Counted from the stretch's first letter, positions 42,437 through 50,961 are shown. The stretch: 50,961 nucleotides of DNA from Parasulfuritortus sp036391875 (GCA_036391875.1 DASVZA010000029.1:1-50961); one strand, 5' to 3'. Notes: generated by a model from the letters alone, not told the origin. Translations and numbers: made by a program.

Positions 42437-43546
42437 ATGAATCTAAGACCGCTTTCGCACAAACAGAACCCGGCCGAGGTGATCCGCCACTTCACGCCCA
42501 ACTGGTTCACCATGACCATGGGCACCGGCATCCTGATGCTGATGATCCACGCCTTTCCCTACCACTTCCCCGGCCAAGATGCCCTGGCCCGCGGACTGTG
42601 GTGGCTGGATGTCGGCTTCTATTCCCTGTTCAGCCTGCTGTTCGTCGCCCGCCTGATGCTGGAATCGGATTCGGTCCGCCATCTGCTCGGCCACCCGGTG
42701 CAGTCCATGTTCCTCGGCGCCATCCCGATGGGTCTGGTGCCGGTGATCAACGGCGGCCTGCTGTTCGGCATGCCGGTCGAACTGGCCCACGCCCTCTGGT
42801 GGCTGGACGCGCTGCTGGCCGTCGGCTTCGGCTGGCTGGTGCCCTATCTCATGTTCACCCGCCAGCAGCACAGCCTGAAGGACATGACCGCAGTCTGGCT
42901 GCTGCCCATCGTCGCCTCCGAGGTGACCGCCTCCTCGGGCGGCTTCCTGGCGCCGCACCTGGCCCCCGCCCTGGCCCAACCGGTGATCGCCGTGAGCTAC
43001 GTGCTGTGGGCCCTGTCGGTGCCGCTGGCGCTGGGCGTGGTGGTCATCGTCTTCCTGCGCCTGGCCCTGCACAAGCTGCCGCACCGCGCCATGGCCGCCT
43101 CCGGCTGGCTGGTGCTGGGCCCGATCGGCACCGGCGCCCTGGCCCTGCTGGTGCTGGGCCAGGCGGCCGGTCCGGCCTTCACCGGCACGCCCCTGGCCGA
43201 GGCCGCCGCCTTCGCCAGACCGTTCGGCCTGATCGCCGGGCTGCTGTTGTGGGGCTACGGCCTGTGGTGGTGGGCGATGGCTTGGTTCTTCACTCTGCGC
43301 TACCTGCGCGAGGGCCTGCCGTTCAACATGGGCTGGTGGGGCTTCACCTTCCCGCTCGGCGTCTACACCGCCGCCACCCTGATGCTGGCGCAACAGACCG
43401 GCTATACGGCTTTCCAGTTGTTCGGGGCGCTGCTGGTGGTGCAATTGGCGGCATTCTGGGGCGTGGTGGCAACCCGCACGCTGCACGGCATGTGGCACGG
43501 CTACCTGTTCAACGCCCCCTGCCTGGCCGGCGAAGCCGCAGCCTGA
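42437..43546 (+). CDS. TDT-family transporter (TehA/SLAC1/Ssu1 fold)
   Basis: A 369-residue membrane protein with about ten TM helices. FTPNWFTMTMGTGILML near 19-35 and GLVPVINGGLLFG near 98 are typical of the TDT family (tellurite resistance/dicarboxylate transporter), which includes TehA, the SLAC1 anion channel and the yeast sulfite exporter Ssu1. AAGGAGAT precedes the ATG. In an organism with soeABC and rhd-tusA-dsrE2, sulfite or another small-anion efflux is a reasonable inference; dicarboxylate or tellurite export are alternatives. Divergent from a LysR regulator. Confidence 0.85.
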   Translation: MNLRPLSHKQNPAEVIRHFTPNWFTMTMGTGILMLMIHAFPYHFPGQDALARGLWWLDVGFYSLFSLLFVARLMLESDSVRHLLGHPVQSMFLGAIPMGLVPVINGGLLFGMPVELAHALWWLDALLAVGFGWLVPYLMFTRQQHSLKDMTAVWLLPIVASEVTASSGGFLAPHLAPALAQPVIAVSYVLWALSVPLALGVVVIVFLRLALHKLPHRAMAASGWLVLGPIGTGALALLVLGQAAGPAFTGTPLAEAAAFARPFGLIAGLLLWGYGLWWWAMAWFFTLRYLREGLPFNMGWWGFTFPLGVYTAATLMLAQQTGYTAFQLFGALLVVQLAAFWGVVATRTLHGMWHGYLFNAPCLAGEAAA

Positions 43547-43558
43547 GCGCACCGATGC

Positions 43559-43593
43559 CGGGCTTGCCCTTACTAATGGCATGGACAAGCCCG
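43559..43593. terminator. Possible hairpin after the transporter gene
   Basis: CGGGCTTG and CAAGCCCG flank a 19-base loop twelve bases after the stop codon. No T-run follows, so termination is uncertain. The rest of the gap before ispB is about 110 bases with no clear promoter. Confidence 0.35.
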
Positions 43594-43704
43594 CTCCTCG
43601 CCGTCATTGAGCGGGGCAGACGTTGTTTGCTACCATAAGCGACCGCCGGACAACGGCAACCCAAACCCAGACCGCCGAATTCCGGTAATTAGATCCTGCT
43701 CCGC

Positions 43705-44673
43705 GTGACCACCAATCCATTGACCGAACTCCTGCGCGACGACATGTCCGAAGTGGACCACGTCATCCGTGCCCGTCTGCATTCCGAGGTCGCGCTGGTG
43801 CGCCAGGTGGCGGAGTACATCATCGCCGCCGGCGGCAAGCGACTCCGCCCGGCCATGGTGGTGCTGTGCGCCAACGCGCTGGGCTACGAGGGCCGCCACC
43901 ACTACGAACTGGCCGCCGTGGTCGAATTCATCCATACCGCGACCCTGCTGCACGACGACGTGGTCGACGATTCCGACCTGCGCCGGGGCCGGGACACCGC
44001 CAACGCCGTGTTCGGCAACGCCGCCAGCGTGCTGGTGGGCGATTTCCTCTATTCGCGCGCCTTCCAGATGATGGTCGGCATCCAGAACATGCACGTCATG
44101 GAAGTACTGTCCGAGGCCACCAACGTCATCGCCGAGGGCGAGGTCCTGCAGTTGATGAACTGCAACGACCCGGACATCGCCATCGACGCCTACCTCCAGG
44201 TCATCCGCTACAAGACCGCCAAGCTGTTCGAGGCCTCCGGACGCCTGGGCGCCATCGTCAGCGGCGCCGGCGACGAGGTCGAGGCGGCCCTCGGCCGCTA
44301 CGGCATGCACCTGGGCACCGCCTTCCAGTTGGTCGACGACGTGCTCGATTATTCCGGCAACGCCGAAGTCACCGGCAAGAACGTCGGTGACGACCTGTCC
44401 GAAGGCAAGCCCACCCTGCCCCTGCTCCACGTCATGAACGTCGGCACGCCGGAGCAGGCGGCCTATGTCCGGCGCGCCATCGAGAACGGCAGCGCCGACG
44501 AATTCGAGGCGATCATGCAAGCCATCCGTGCCACCGGGGCGCTGGACTACACGATGGCATGCGCCCGACGCGAGGCCGAACTGGCGATTGCAGAATTAAA
44601 TTGCCTACCCGATGGCGTTTACAAAAAGGCTTTGCTAGAATTGCCGGCCTTCGCGGTCAACCGAGACCACTGA
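43705..44673 (+). CDS. ispB: Octaprenyl/polyprenyl diphosphate synthase IspB
   Basis: A 322-residue trans-prenyltransferase that makes the side chain of ubiquinone. The two Asp-rich motifs are present: LLHDDVVDDSDLRRG near 82-96 and FQLVDDVLDYSG near 207-218, with GGKRLRPAMVVL and GDDLSEGKPTLPLL. The start is GTG 43705. The chain length of the product cannot be set from motifs. In many betaproteobacteria ispB is next to rplU-rpmA-obg; here it is followed after nine bases by tRNA-Pro. Confidence 0.94.
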   Translation: MTTNPLTELLRDDMSEVDHVIRARLHSEVALVRQVAEYIIAAGGKRLRPAMVVLCANALGYEGRHHYELAAVVEFIHTATLLHDDVVDDSDLRRGRDTANAVFGNAASVLVGDFLYSRAFQMMVGIQNMHVMEVLSEATNVIAEGEVLQLMNCNDPDIAIDAYLQVIRYKTAKLFEASGRLGAIVSGAGDEVEAALGRYGMHLGTAFQLVDDVLDYSGNAEVTGKNVGDDLSEGKPTLPLLHVMNVGTPEQAAYVRRAIENGSADEFEAIMQAIRATGALDYTMACARREAELAIAELNCLPDGVYKKALLELPAFAVNRDH

Positions 44674-44682
44674 AGACCAAAT

Positions 44683-44759
44683 CGGGGTGTAGCTTAGCCT
44701 GGTAGAGCGCCACGTTCGGGACGTGGAGGCCGGAGGTTCGAATCCTCTCACCCCGACCA
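44683..44759 (+). tRNA. tRNA-Pro(CGG)
   Basis: 77 bases with encoded CCA. The acceptor arm CGGGGTG pairs with CACCCCG, and the anticodon stem CCACG/CGTGG encloses TTCGGGA, giving CGG. GGTTCGAATCC is the T-arm. The gene starts nine bases after the ispB stop, so it may be read from the ispB promoter. Confidence 0.97.
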
Positions 44760-45077
44760 ATTCGATCCAAAACCACTCAAAATCGTCCCTGCGGGCGACC
44801 GGCTCCAAATCTTCCTGCTTCAGCGGCCACGCTCCGACGAGCGCCGGCAAACGCTTGCTTTCACGCATGTCCGCACACTAATATCGGCCCGGCAGCACAA
44901 GGGGAATCAGCAAGACATCCGGTCGCATCCATACGTAACCGGCAGCCGCCAACAAATCGCTCGCACAAACGCGTTTAGGCAAAAGGTAAAATAAGCCTCC
45001 GATACGGGCGGCACATCTCAAAGACCATTGAGCGTACGCCGTACGCAACCATTGCAGATACACACGAGAGAACCACC
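44760..45077. other. 318-base gap upstream of the polyene-type operon
   Basis: I see no gene. GCGTAC-GCC-GTACGC forms a dyad at about 45032-45046, 30 bases before the operon start. GGCAAAAGGTAAAATAAGC near 44978-44997 contains TAAAAT, a possible -10. No terminator with T-run follows the tRNA. GAGAG at 45067-45071 is the ribosome binding site of the ACP gene. Confidence 0.4.
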
Positions 45078-45347
45078 ATGCTTGAAAACAATCCTGAATT
45101 GCAGACTGAAGTCGCAGGCCAGATCGTCACTGCGCTCAATCTGGATATCAGCCCCGAGGAAATCGATCCCGAAGCGCCGCTGTTCGGAGAGGGCCTGGGC
45201 CTGGATTCGATCGACATACTCGAGGTCGCCCTGGTGATCTCCAAGCGTTATGGTTTCCAGCTGCGTTCCGACAGCGCCGACAACATCCGCATCTTCCGCT
45301 CGCTGAGCAGCCTGACCCGGCACATCGCGGAGCATCGGACCAAGTGA
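45078..45347 (+). CDS. Acyl carrier protein of the polyene-type operon
   Basis: An 89-residue ACP. GEGLGLDSIDILEVALVI holds the phosphopantetheine-accepting Ser44. It is divergent in sequence from FabD-associated AcpP (no canonical DSLD), typical of secondary-metabolism ACPs. First gene of an operon whose members overlap; its TGA overlaps the GTG of the next gene (GTGA at 45344-45347). It likely carries the growing acyl or aryl-polyene chain. Confidence 0.92.
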   Translation: MLENNPELQTEVAGQIVTALNLDISPEEIDPEAPLFGEGLGLDSIDILEVALVISKRYGFQLRSDSADNIRIFRSLSSLTRHIAEHRTK

Positions 45348-47344
45348 AGACGACCCTGGCCGGCGGATTGCGCGGGGCGGCCATCGCCCTCGGCGTCCTC
45401 GGCTATGCCCTGCTCGCCTATTACAGCACCACGCCGCAGGCGGCGCGCGGCCTGCCCATGCTCGGGCTGGCCACCTCGCTGGCCCCCCCCATAGCGCTGC
45501 TGGCATTGCTGGCCTGGCAATCATCGCGACGTTCGCTCATGCTCCTCCTGTGCGGCCTGCTGATCGGCTCGATCTGGCATTACCGGGCGACACTGGCGCT
45601 GCATTTCGACTGGATCTACCTGATCCAGCATGCCGGCACCAACGCCCTGCTGGCGATCGGCTTCGGCGCCACCCTGGCCCGGGGCCGGCAACCGCTCTGC
45701 AGCCGCCTGGCGGAAGGCGTACGGGGCGTACTGACGCCCGAAGTCAGCCGTTACACCCGCCAGGTGACCCTGGCCTGGACCCTGTTCTTCGTGACGGTAA
45801 GCGCACTGTCCTGCCTGTTGTTCGTGCTCGCCCCGCTCACGGTCTGGTCGATCTTCGCGAATTTCCTGACCCTGCCCCTGGTGGTCCTGATGTTCGCCGT
45901 CGAATACCGGATCCGCCTGGCCAAACTGCCCGACGAACGCCGCTACGGCTTCCTCAAAAGCGTCATGGCCTACTGGCAATCCGACAAAGAGCCCCCGGCC
46001 GGGCAAGCCCTGCCCCTGGTCGCCTATCCGTCGCTCGATTCGGTCATGGCCTATCGCGACGGCCTGCCCATCGCGGTCCGCCAATTCCTCGACGAGGTCC
46101 GGCAACTGGCCGAACGCCTGCCCGAAGGTCGGCACGTGCTCAACCTGTGCGTCGACCGCTACCGCTTCACGGTCGGCCTCGCCGCCAGCATCGTGACCGG
46201 CCGGATCAGCCTGCTACCCTCCACCCATACGCCGGAAATGCTGCGCCAGATGCAGCAGATCGCGCCCGACGTGTTCTGCATCGTCGACCAGGACGACGAC
46301 GGCATCGCACTGCCCTGCTTCCGCTACCCGGAACGGTTCGACCTCGGCGGCAGCGCGGGCAGCGTGCCCCTGGTCCCGGCCGATCAGCTGATCGCCCAGG
46401 TATTCACCTCCGGCTCCACCGGCCTGCCGCAGCCCCATGCCAAGCGCTGGGGCAGCCTGGTCCGCAGCGCCCGTGCCGAGGCCGGCCGACTCGGGCTCAC
46501 CGCCGGCCACAGCGTGGTCGGCACCGTGCCGGCGCAGCACATGTACGGCCTGGAATCGACGGTCATGCAGGTCCTGCAGAGCGGTGCCGCCCTGCACGCC
46601 GCGCGCCCCTTCTACCCGGCCGACATCCAGGCCGCCCTGGCCGAACTGCCCCGGCCGCGCGCCCTGGTGACGACGCCCTACCATCTGCGCACCCTGCTCA
46701 ACGCCGGCCTGGAACTGCCCGCCGTCGACCTGATCCTGTCGGCCACCGCGCCCCTGGCCGACGACCTGGCCCGGGAGGCCGAAGCGCGGCTCGCCGCCCC
46801 GCTGTATGAAATCTACGGCTGCACCGAAACCGGCCAGCTCGCCTCGCGCCGCACCACGGCCGGCCCGGAATGGCAACTGCTGGCCGAAGTCGGTCTGCAT
46901 CGCGAAGCCGACCGCATCTGGGCGATCGGCGGCCATGTCGAAGCCAAGACCTACCTGAACGACGCCATCGAACTGACCGGCCCCGGCCGTTTCAAGCTGG
47001 GCGGCCGCAACGGCGATCTGGTCAACATCGCCGGCAAGCGCACCTCGCTCGGCTACCTGAACCACCAGCTCAACGCGATTCCCGGCGTGCGGGACGGGGT
47101 CTTCATGCTGCCCAGGAACGACGGCCCCGACGGCGTCGGCCGCCTGACCGCGCTGGTGGTCGCCCCGACGCTGACGCCGGATGAATTGATGCAGGCGCTG
47201 CGCGAACGGATCGACCCGATCTTCCTGCCCCGACCGCTGCTGTTCGTCGACGAATTGCCGCGCAATGCCACCGGCAAGCTGCCCGCCAATCTGGCCCAGG
47301 ACCTGTTGAGTTCGGTCATGACCCAGGAGTGCGCCTCGGCATGA
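45344..47344 (+). CDS. Fused membrane protein and acyl-AMP ligase
   Basis: A 666-residue protein. The first 190 residues are hydrophobic with about six TM helices (AIALGVLGYALLAYYS, ALLAIGFGATL, FLTLPLVVLMFAVEYRIRLAKLPDERR), resembling the small membrane protein (COG4648) of aryl-polyene clusters. From about 220 an adenylating enzyme follows: FTSGSTGLPQPHAKRW near 352 (P-loop), YEIYGCTETGQLASR near 488, GGRNGDLVNIAGKR near 553, and PRNATGKLP near 640 with the catalytic Lys. In described aryl-polyene clusters these two activities are, as I recall, separate genes. The ligase probably activates an aryl acid for ACP loading. GTG start; the TGA overlaps the next ATG. Confidence 0.88.
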   Translation: MKTTLAGGLRGAAIALGVLGYALLAYYSTTPQAARGLPMLGLATSLAPPIALLALLAWQSSRRSLMLLLCGLLIGSIWHYRATLALHFDWIYLIQHAGTNALLAIGFGATLARGRQPLCSRLAEGVRGVLTPEVSRYTRQVTLAWTLFFVTVSALSCLLFVLAPLTVWSIFANFLTLPLVVLMFAVEYRIRLAKLPDERRYGFLKSVMAYWQSDKEPPAGQALPLVAYPSLDSVMAYRDGLPIAVRQFLDEVRQLAERLPEGRHVLNLCVDRYRFTVGLAASIVTGRISLLPSTHTPEMLRQMQQIAPDVFCIVDQDDDGIALPCFRYPERFDLGGSAGSVPLVPADQLIAQVFTSGSTGLPQPHAKRWGSLVRSARAEAGRLGLTAGHSVVGTVPAQHMYGLESTVMQVLQSGAALHAARPFYPADIQAALAELPRPRALVTTPYHLRTLLNAGLELPAVDLILSATAPLADDLAREAEARLAAPLYEIYGCTETGQLASRRTTAGPEWQLLAEVGLHREADRIWAIGGHVEAKTYLNDAIELTGPGRFKLGGRNGDLVNIAGKRTSLGYLNHQLNAIPGVRDGVFMLPRNDGPDGVGRLTALVVAPTLTPDELMQALRERIDPIFLPRPLLFVDELPRNATGKLPANLAQDLLSSVMTQECASA

Positions 47345-47652
47345 AACACAGCGTGCCGCTCGCCATCCCGGCCGACCATCCCGCCTACGCCGGTCATTTT
47401 CCGGGCCGGCCCATCCTGCCCGGCGTCGTCCTGCTCGATGCGACGCTCGCCCACCTGGCCGCCCTGCAAGGCCGTCCTGAAGCCGTCCGGATCAAGTCGG
47501 CCAAGTTTCTCAGCCCGGTCGTGCCGGGCGAGGCGCTGGCCCTGAACTACGAACCGGCCGGCGCCGGCAATTACCGGTTCGAGATCATGGCGGAGCAGCG
47601 TTGCGCCGCCAGCGGCGTGGTCGAACTGACGCGGCCGGGCGAAGGCGCATGA
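47341..47652 (+). CDS. Hotdog-fold 3-hydroxyacyl-ACP dehydratase
   Basis: A 103-residue hotdog protein, FabZ/FabA-like: IPADHPAYAGHFPGRPILPGVVLLD contains the conserved His in GHFPGRPILPG, and IKSAKFLSPVVPGEALAL follows. It is short compared with FabZ but similar to dehydratases of polyene clusters. It would remove water from 3-hydroxyacyl-ACP to make the double bonds of a polyene. ATGA overlaps at both ends tie it to its neighbours. Confidence 0.9.
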   Translation: MKHSVPLAIPADHPAYAGHFPGRPILPGVVLLDATLAHLAALQGRPEAVRIKSAKFLSPVVPGEALALNYEPAGAGNYRFEIMAEQRCAASGVVELTRPGEGA

Positions 47653-48587
47653 GCGCCCTGCCACCCGACGCGGCCGAACCGATGCCGGCCGGCGCCGCCT
47701 GGACCCGCCGCCCGGAGCGCAGCAACCTGGCCATGCTGCGCCTGATGACCTGGCTCTCGCTGCGCCTCGGCCGGCGGGCCAGCCGGCCCATCCTGGCGCT
47801 GGTCAGCCTCTACTTCCTGCTCTTCGCCGCCGGTGCCCGGCGCGCCTCGCGCGACTACCTGAGCCGCGTGCTCGGCCGGCGCCCTGGCCTGGCCGAACTG
47901 TTCCGCCACTTCCACGGCTTCGCCACCACCGTCCACGACCGGGTCTATCTGCTCAACGACCGCTTCGACCTGTTCGACATCGAGCTGGAAGGCGAAACGG
48001 CGTTCGACGAGGTGCTGGCCGCCGGCCGCGGCGCATTCCTGATGGGCGCCCACCTGGGCAGCTTCGAGGTGGTCCGCGCCGTCGGCCGCAGCCGGCGCGG
48101 CCTGCGCGTGGCGATGGTCATGTACGAAGAGAACGCCCGCAAGATCAACGCCGCGCTGCAGGCCATCAACCCGGCCGCCGGCCAGGACATCATTCCGCTG
48201 GGCAAGCTCGATTCCATGCTCCAGGTCCGCGACCGGCTCGACGAAGGCGTCGCGATCGGCGTCCTGGCCGACCGCACCCCGGGCGACGAAGCCGTCCTGA
48301 CCGTCCCCTTCTTGGGCGCCGACGCGGCCTTCCCGCTCGGCCCCATGCGCCTGGCCGCCATGCTCAAGCGGCCGGTGCTGTTCATGGCCGGACTCCATCT
48401 GGGCGGCAACCGCTACGTCATCCGCTTCGAACCCATCGCCGACTTCAGCGAAACCGGACCGCAACAGCGGGACGCCGCCGTCAAGGACGCCGTCGCCGCC
48501 TACGCGGCCTGCCTGGAGCGGCATTGCCGCGCCCAGCCCTACAACTGGTTCAACTTCTTCGACTTCTGGCCTACCCGGCTGGACTGA
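47649..48587 (+). CDS. LpxL/HtrB-like acyltransferase
   Basis: A 312-residue inner-membrane acyltransferase. The catalytic H-x4-E is HLGSFE near 135-140. FLMGAHLGSFEVVRAV and GVAIGVLADRTPGDEAVLTVPFLG follow the lipid A acyltransferase pattern. In polyene clusters such enzymes transfer the finished polyene to a lipid or sugar acceptor. A hydrophobic N-terminal helix anchors it. The ATG at 47649 overlaps the dehydratase TGA. Confidence 0.9.
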   Translation: MSALPPDAAEPMPAGAAWTRRPERSNLAMLRLMTWLSLRLGRRASRPILALVSLYFLLFAAGARRASRDYLSRVLGRRPGLAELFRHFHGFATTVHDRVYLLNDRFDLFDIELEGETAFDEVLAAGRGAFLMGAHLGSFEVVRAVGRSRRGLRVAMVMYEENARKINAALQAINPAAGQDIIPLGKLDSMLQVRDRLDEGVAIGVLADRTPGDEAVLTVPFLGADAAFPLGPMRLAAMLKRPVLFMAGLHLGGNRYVIRFEPIADFSETGPQQRDAAVKDAVAAYAACLERHCRAQPYNWFNFFDFWPTRLD

Positions 48588-48592
48588 CCGCC

Positions 48593-49186
48593 ATGACCCG
48601 TGTCCCGCTGCCCAGATTGCTGGTTCTCTGTTTGCTCTTCACCCTCGCCGTCGTCGGCCGGCCGGCCGGCGCCGCTGCCTGGGGGCTGGACCAGTTGATG
48701 GCCGCCCTGGCCCACGGCGCCAACGGCAGGGCGACCTTCACCGAACGCAAATACCTGGCCGTGGTCGACATCCCGATCGACTCATCCGGCGAGTTGCGCT
48801 TCGTCCCGCCCGATCGCCTGGAAAAACGCACCCTCAAGCCATCGCCCGAGACCATGCTGCTCGACGGCGACACGCTCACCCTCGAACGCGGCAGCCGCAA
48901 GCAGGTCCTCCAGTTGCAGGACTACCCGGGCGTCGCCGGCATGATCGGCAGCATCCGAGCCACGCTGGCCGGCGACCGCAAGGCACTGGAAAAGGTCTAC
49001 CACCTGAAACTGGACGGCACGGCCGAACACTGGTCGCTGCTGCTGACACCGCGCGACGCCAAGGTGGCCCAGGTGGTCAGCGAGATCCGCATCGAAGGCC
49101 GGCGCGACGAAGTGCGCTCGGTCGAGATCGAACAGGCCGGCGGCGACCACTCGGTGATGACCATCCGCAAGGCCGGCACGTCATGA
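48593..49186 (+). CDS. LolA-like periplasmic carrier
   Basis: A 197-residue secreted protein with a signal peptide ending GRPAGAAA (about 27). The mature part resembles LolA: ATFTERKYLAVVDIPIDSSGELRFVPPDRLEKRTLKP, split into strands, and LDGDTLTLERGSRKQVLQL. LolA-like proteins carry lipidated cargo through the periplasm; those in polyene clusters are thought to move the product. It starts five bases after the acyltransferase stop, and its TGA overlaps the ATG of the MMPL gene. Confidence 0.88.
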   Translation: MTRVPLPRLLVLCLLFTLAVVGRPAGAAAWGLDQLMAALAHGANGRATFTERKYLAVVDIPIDSSGELRFVPPDRLEKRTLKPSPETMLLDGDTLTLERGSRKQVLQLQDYPGVAGMIGSIRATLAGDRKALEKVYHLKLDGTAEHWSLLLTPRDAKVAQVVSEIRIEGRRDEVRSVEIEQAGGDHSVMTIRKAGTS

Positions 49187-50961
49187 CCGGCCGGGCGGCG
49201 GTCGTCCTCTGGCTGGCCTTTCTCGCCGTCTGCGCCGTGCTGGTCGGCCGGGCCCAGTTCACCGCCGACCTGTCCGCCTTCCTGCCCGGTGCGCCGACTG
49301 CCGAACAGAAGCTGCTGATCGACCAACTCAAGTCCGGCGTCGCCTCGCGCCTCATCCTGGTCGGCATCGACGGCGCCGATCCGGCCATCCGGGCCCGGGC
49401 CGCCAAGGCCCTGGCCGCACGGCTGCGCGCCGACCGCCAGTTCCTCTATGTCGCCGACGGCGAGAACATCGGCGCCGAGCGCGACCGCCGCCTGCTGTTC
49501 GACCACCGCTACCTGCTCAGCTCGACCGTCACGGCCGAGCGCTTCACCACCGACGGTCTGCGCGCCGCGCTGCAGGCCAGCATCGGCCAGCTCGCCTCGG
49601 CCACCGGCATGTTCACCAAGGACCTGCTGCCGCGCGACCCGACCGGCGAGTTCCTGCACCTGCTCGACGGCCTGGCCGGCAACCACCAGCCGGCCAGCTT
49701 CGACGGCGCCTGGACCTCGCGCGACGGCCGGCGCGCCCTGCTCCTGGTCCGCACCCGCGCCGAGGGTTCCGACATCGACGGCCAGGAACGTGCCATCCAG
49801 GCCATCGACGCCGACTTCGGCGCGCTCCGCAACGAGCTCGGCACCCAGGCCGCCGGCCTGAACCTGGTCATGACCGGGCCCGGCGTCTTCTCGGTCGAGG
49901 CCCGCGCCACCATCAAGCGCGAGGTCACCCGGCTGTCCGGCCTCAGCCTGCTGATCATCGCCGGCCTGCTGCTCGCCGTGTACCGCTCGCCGACCGCGCT
50001 GCTGCTCGGCCTGTTGCCGGTCGCCTCCGGCGCCCTGGCCGGGGTGGCCGCGGTCAGCCTGGGCTTCGGCACGGTGCACGGCGTCACCCTGGGCTTCGGC
50101 ACCGCGCTGATCGGCGAGGCGGTCGACTACTCCATCTACCTACTGGTGCAGTCGGAACGCAGCGACGAAACCGGCACCGACGGCTGGGTCGCCGCCTTCT
50201 GGCCGACCATCCGGATCGGCGTGGCGACCTCGGTGTTCGGTTTCGGCGCCCTGCTGTTCTCCGGCTTCCCGGGCCTGGCCCAACTCGGCCTGTACGCCGT
50301 CGCCGGCCTGCTCACCGCCGCCGCCGTGACCCGCTTCGTGCTGCCCCATCTGCTGCCGGCCAAACTGCGCATCCGCGACCTGACGCCGCTCGGCCGGCGC
50401 CTGCGGACCTGGACCGCCTCGGCCGGCCGGCTGCGCTGGCCGGTGCTGGCCCTGTTCGTCGCCGCCTGCGCCGTGCTCTACGGCCAGCGTGACCATCTGT
50501 GGAACACCGAGCTGTCGGCCCTCAACCCGATCCCCGAACGGGAACAGGCGCTCGACATGGCCATGCGCGCCGATCTCGGCGCCCCCGACGTGCGCTATCT
50601 GGTGGTGGTCGACGCGCCGGACGCCGACGCGGCCCTGGCCGGCAGCGAACGGGTCGGCGACCGCCTGCAGCCCCTGGTCGAGGCCGGTGCGATCGGCGGC
50701 TTCCAGAGCCCGGCCCGCCTCCTGCCCAGCCTGGCCCGCCAGCGCGCCCGCCAGGCCAACCTGCCGGACGACGCCGAACTGCGCCGCCGCTTCGCCGCCG
50801 CCATCGCCGGCCTGCCGGTCAAGGCCGCCACCTTCGAGCCCTTCTTCGCCGACGTGGCCGCGGCCCGCCGGCAGTCGCCGCTGCGCCCGGCCGACCTGGA
50901 CGGCAGCGCGCTCGGCCAGGGCGTCGACTCCCTGCTGGTCAAGGCCGGCGGCCGCTGGACC
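49183..50961 (+). CDS. MMPL/RND-type exporter, cut by the window edge
   Basis: 593 residues are visible and the frame runs off the right end. The N-terminal TM (about 5-22) is followed by a large periplasmic loop (FTADLSAFLPGAPTAEQKLL), then a TM bundle from about 245 (LSLLIIAGLLLAVY, LLLGLLPVASGALAGVAAVSLGFG, GFGTALIGEAVDYSIYLL), and a second loop after about 430 (WNTELSALNPIPEREQALD). This is the MMPL pattern used for lipid and polyene export. ATGA overlap with the LolA-like gene. The rest of the gene, and probably ketosynthases and further enzymes, lie outside. Confidence 0.9.
   Translation, partial: MTGRAAVVLWLAFLAVCAVLVGRAQFTADLSAFLPGAPTAEQKLLIDQLKSGVASRLILVGIDGADPAIRARAAKALAARLRADRQFLYVADGENIGAERDRRLLFDHRYLLSSTVTAERFTTDGLRAALQASIGQLASATGMFTKDLLPRDPTGEFLHLLDGLAGNHQPASFDGAWTSRDGRRALLLVRTRAEGSDIDGQERAIQAIDADFGALRNELGTQAAGLNLVMTGPGVFSVEARATIKREVTRLSGLSLLIIAGLLLAVYRSPTALLLGLLPVASGALAGVAAVSLGFGTVHGVTLGFGTALIGEAVDYSIYLLVQSERSDETGTDGWVAAFWPTIRIGVATSVFGFGALLFSGFPGLAQLGLYAVAGLLTAAAVTRFVLPHLLPAKLRIRDLTPLGRRLRTWTASAGRLRWPVLALFVAACAVLYGQRDHLWNTELSALNPIPEREQALDMAMRADLGAPDVRYLVVVDAPDADAALAGSERVGDRLQPLVEAGAIGGFQSPARLLPSLARQRARQANLPDDAELRRRFAAAIAGLPVKAATFEPFFADVAAARRQSPLRPADLDGSALGQGVDSLLVKAGGRWT

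Noticed and set aside
44635..44868. Minus-strand frame with GVRGFEPPASTSRTWRSTRLSYTP-like sequence
   Set aside because: It is the antisense of tRNA-Pro, a well-known false gene in databases.

Overview
The window is high-GC chromosomal DNA, and its gene content and order suggest a betaproteobacterium with a sulfur-oxidising lifestyle. The divergent bamE/fur pair, recN-nadK facing hrcA-hemH, birA-coaX-SPOR, alaS, ispB and two tRNA genes are ordinary betaproteobacterial housekeeping. A SoeABC-type sulfite dehydrogenase and an rhd-tusA-dsrE2 cluster point to cytoplasmic sulfur and sulfite oxidation. I cannot place the genus from sequence alone; relatives of Thiobacillus, Sulfuricella or the Rhodocyclaceae would fit. 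There are no rRNA genes, IS elements or CRISPR arrays.

Layout: 1-1.6 kb holds a visibly AT-richer two-TM coiled-coil protein between two kinds of palindromic intergenic repeats, and looks acquired. 1.6-8.9 kb is housekeeping (dapB, bamE, fur, arginase, recN, nadK, hrcA, hemH). 9.1-12.2 kb is a small accessory stretch (DUF1330, an inverse autotransporter with a beta-helix passenger, DUF1810, VOC). 12.2-16.9 kb is a leftward signalling operon: GAF/HD-GYP protein, CHASE2-adenylate cyclase, class II cyclic-nucleotide phosphodiesterase-like protein. 16.95-19.8 kb is a rightward MCE lipid-transport operon in which the ATPase position is held by a short ABC-like protein without a P-loop; a secreted SCP2-like protein follows. 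20.5-25.6 kb is soeABC plus an FKBP/SlyD-like isomerase.

25.8-33.1 kb carries a GH57 glycosidase, an Hsp33 that has lost two of its four redox cysteines, mnmC, a FadL-family porin, and rhd-tusA-dsrE2. 33.3-41.4 kb is alaS, a conserved protein with a possible PilZ-like region, SPOR/coaX/birA, and thiO, whose stop codon lies inside tRNA-Thr. 41.4-43.5 kb is a LysR regulator divergent from a TDT-family transporter that could export sulfite. ispB and tRNA-Pro follow. From 45.08 kb to the right edge runs a tightly overlapped operon resembling the start of an aryl-polyene/xanthomonadin-type cluster: ACP, a fused membrane-protein/AMP-ligase, dehydratase, LpxL-like acyltransferase, LolA-like protein, and an MMPL exporter cut by the window end.

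The most unusual items are the P-loop-less ABC subunit in the MCE operon, the cysteine-depleted Hsp33, the fused ligase of the polyene-type operon, the cyclic-nucleotide operon, and the arginase with no standard start codon in front of its conserved N-terminus.
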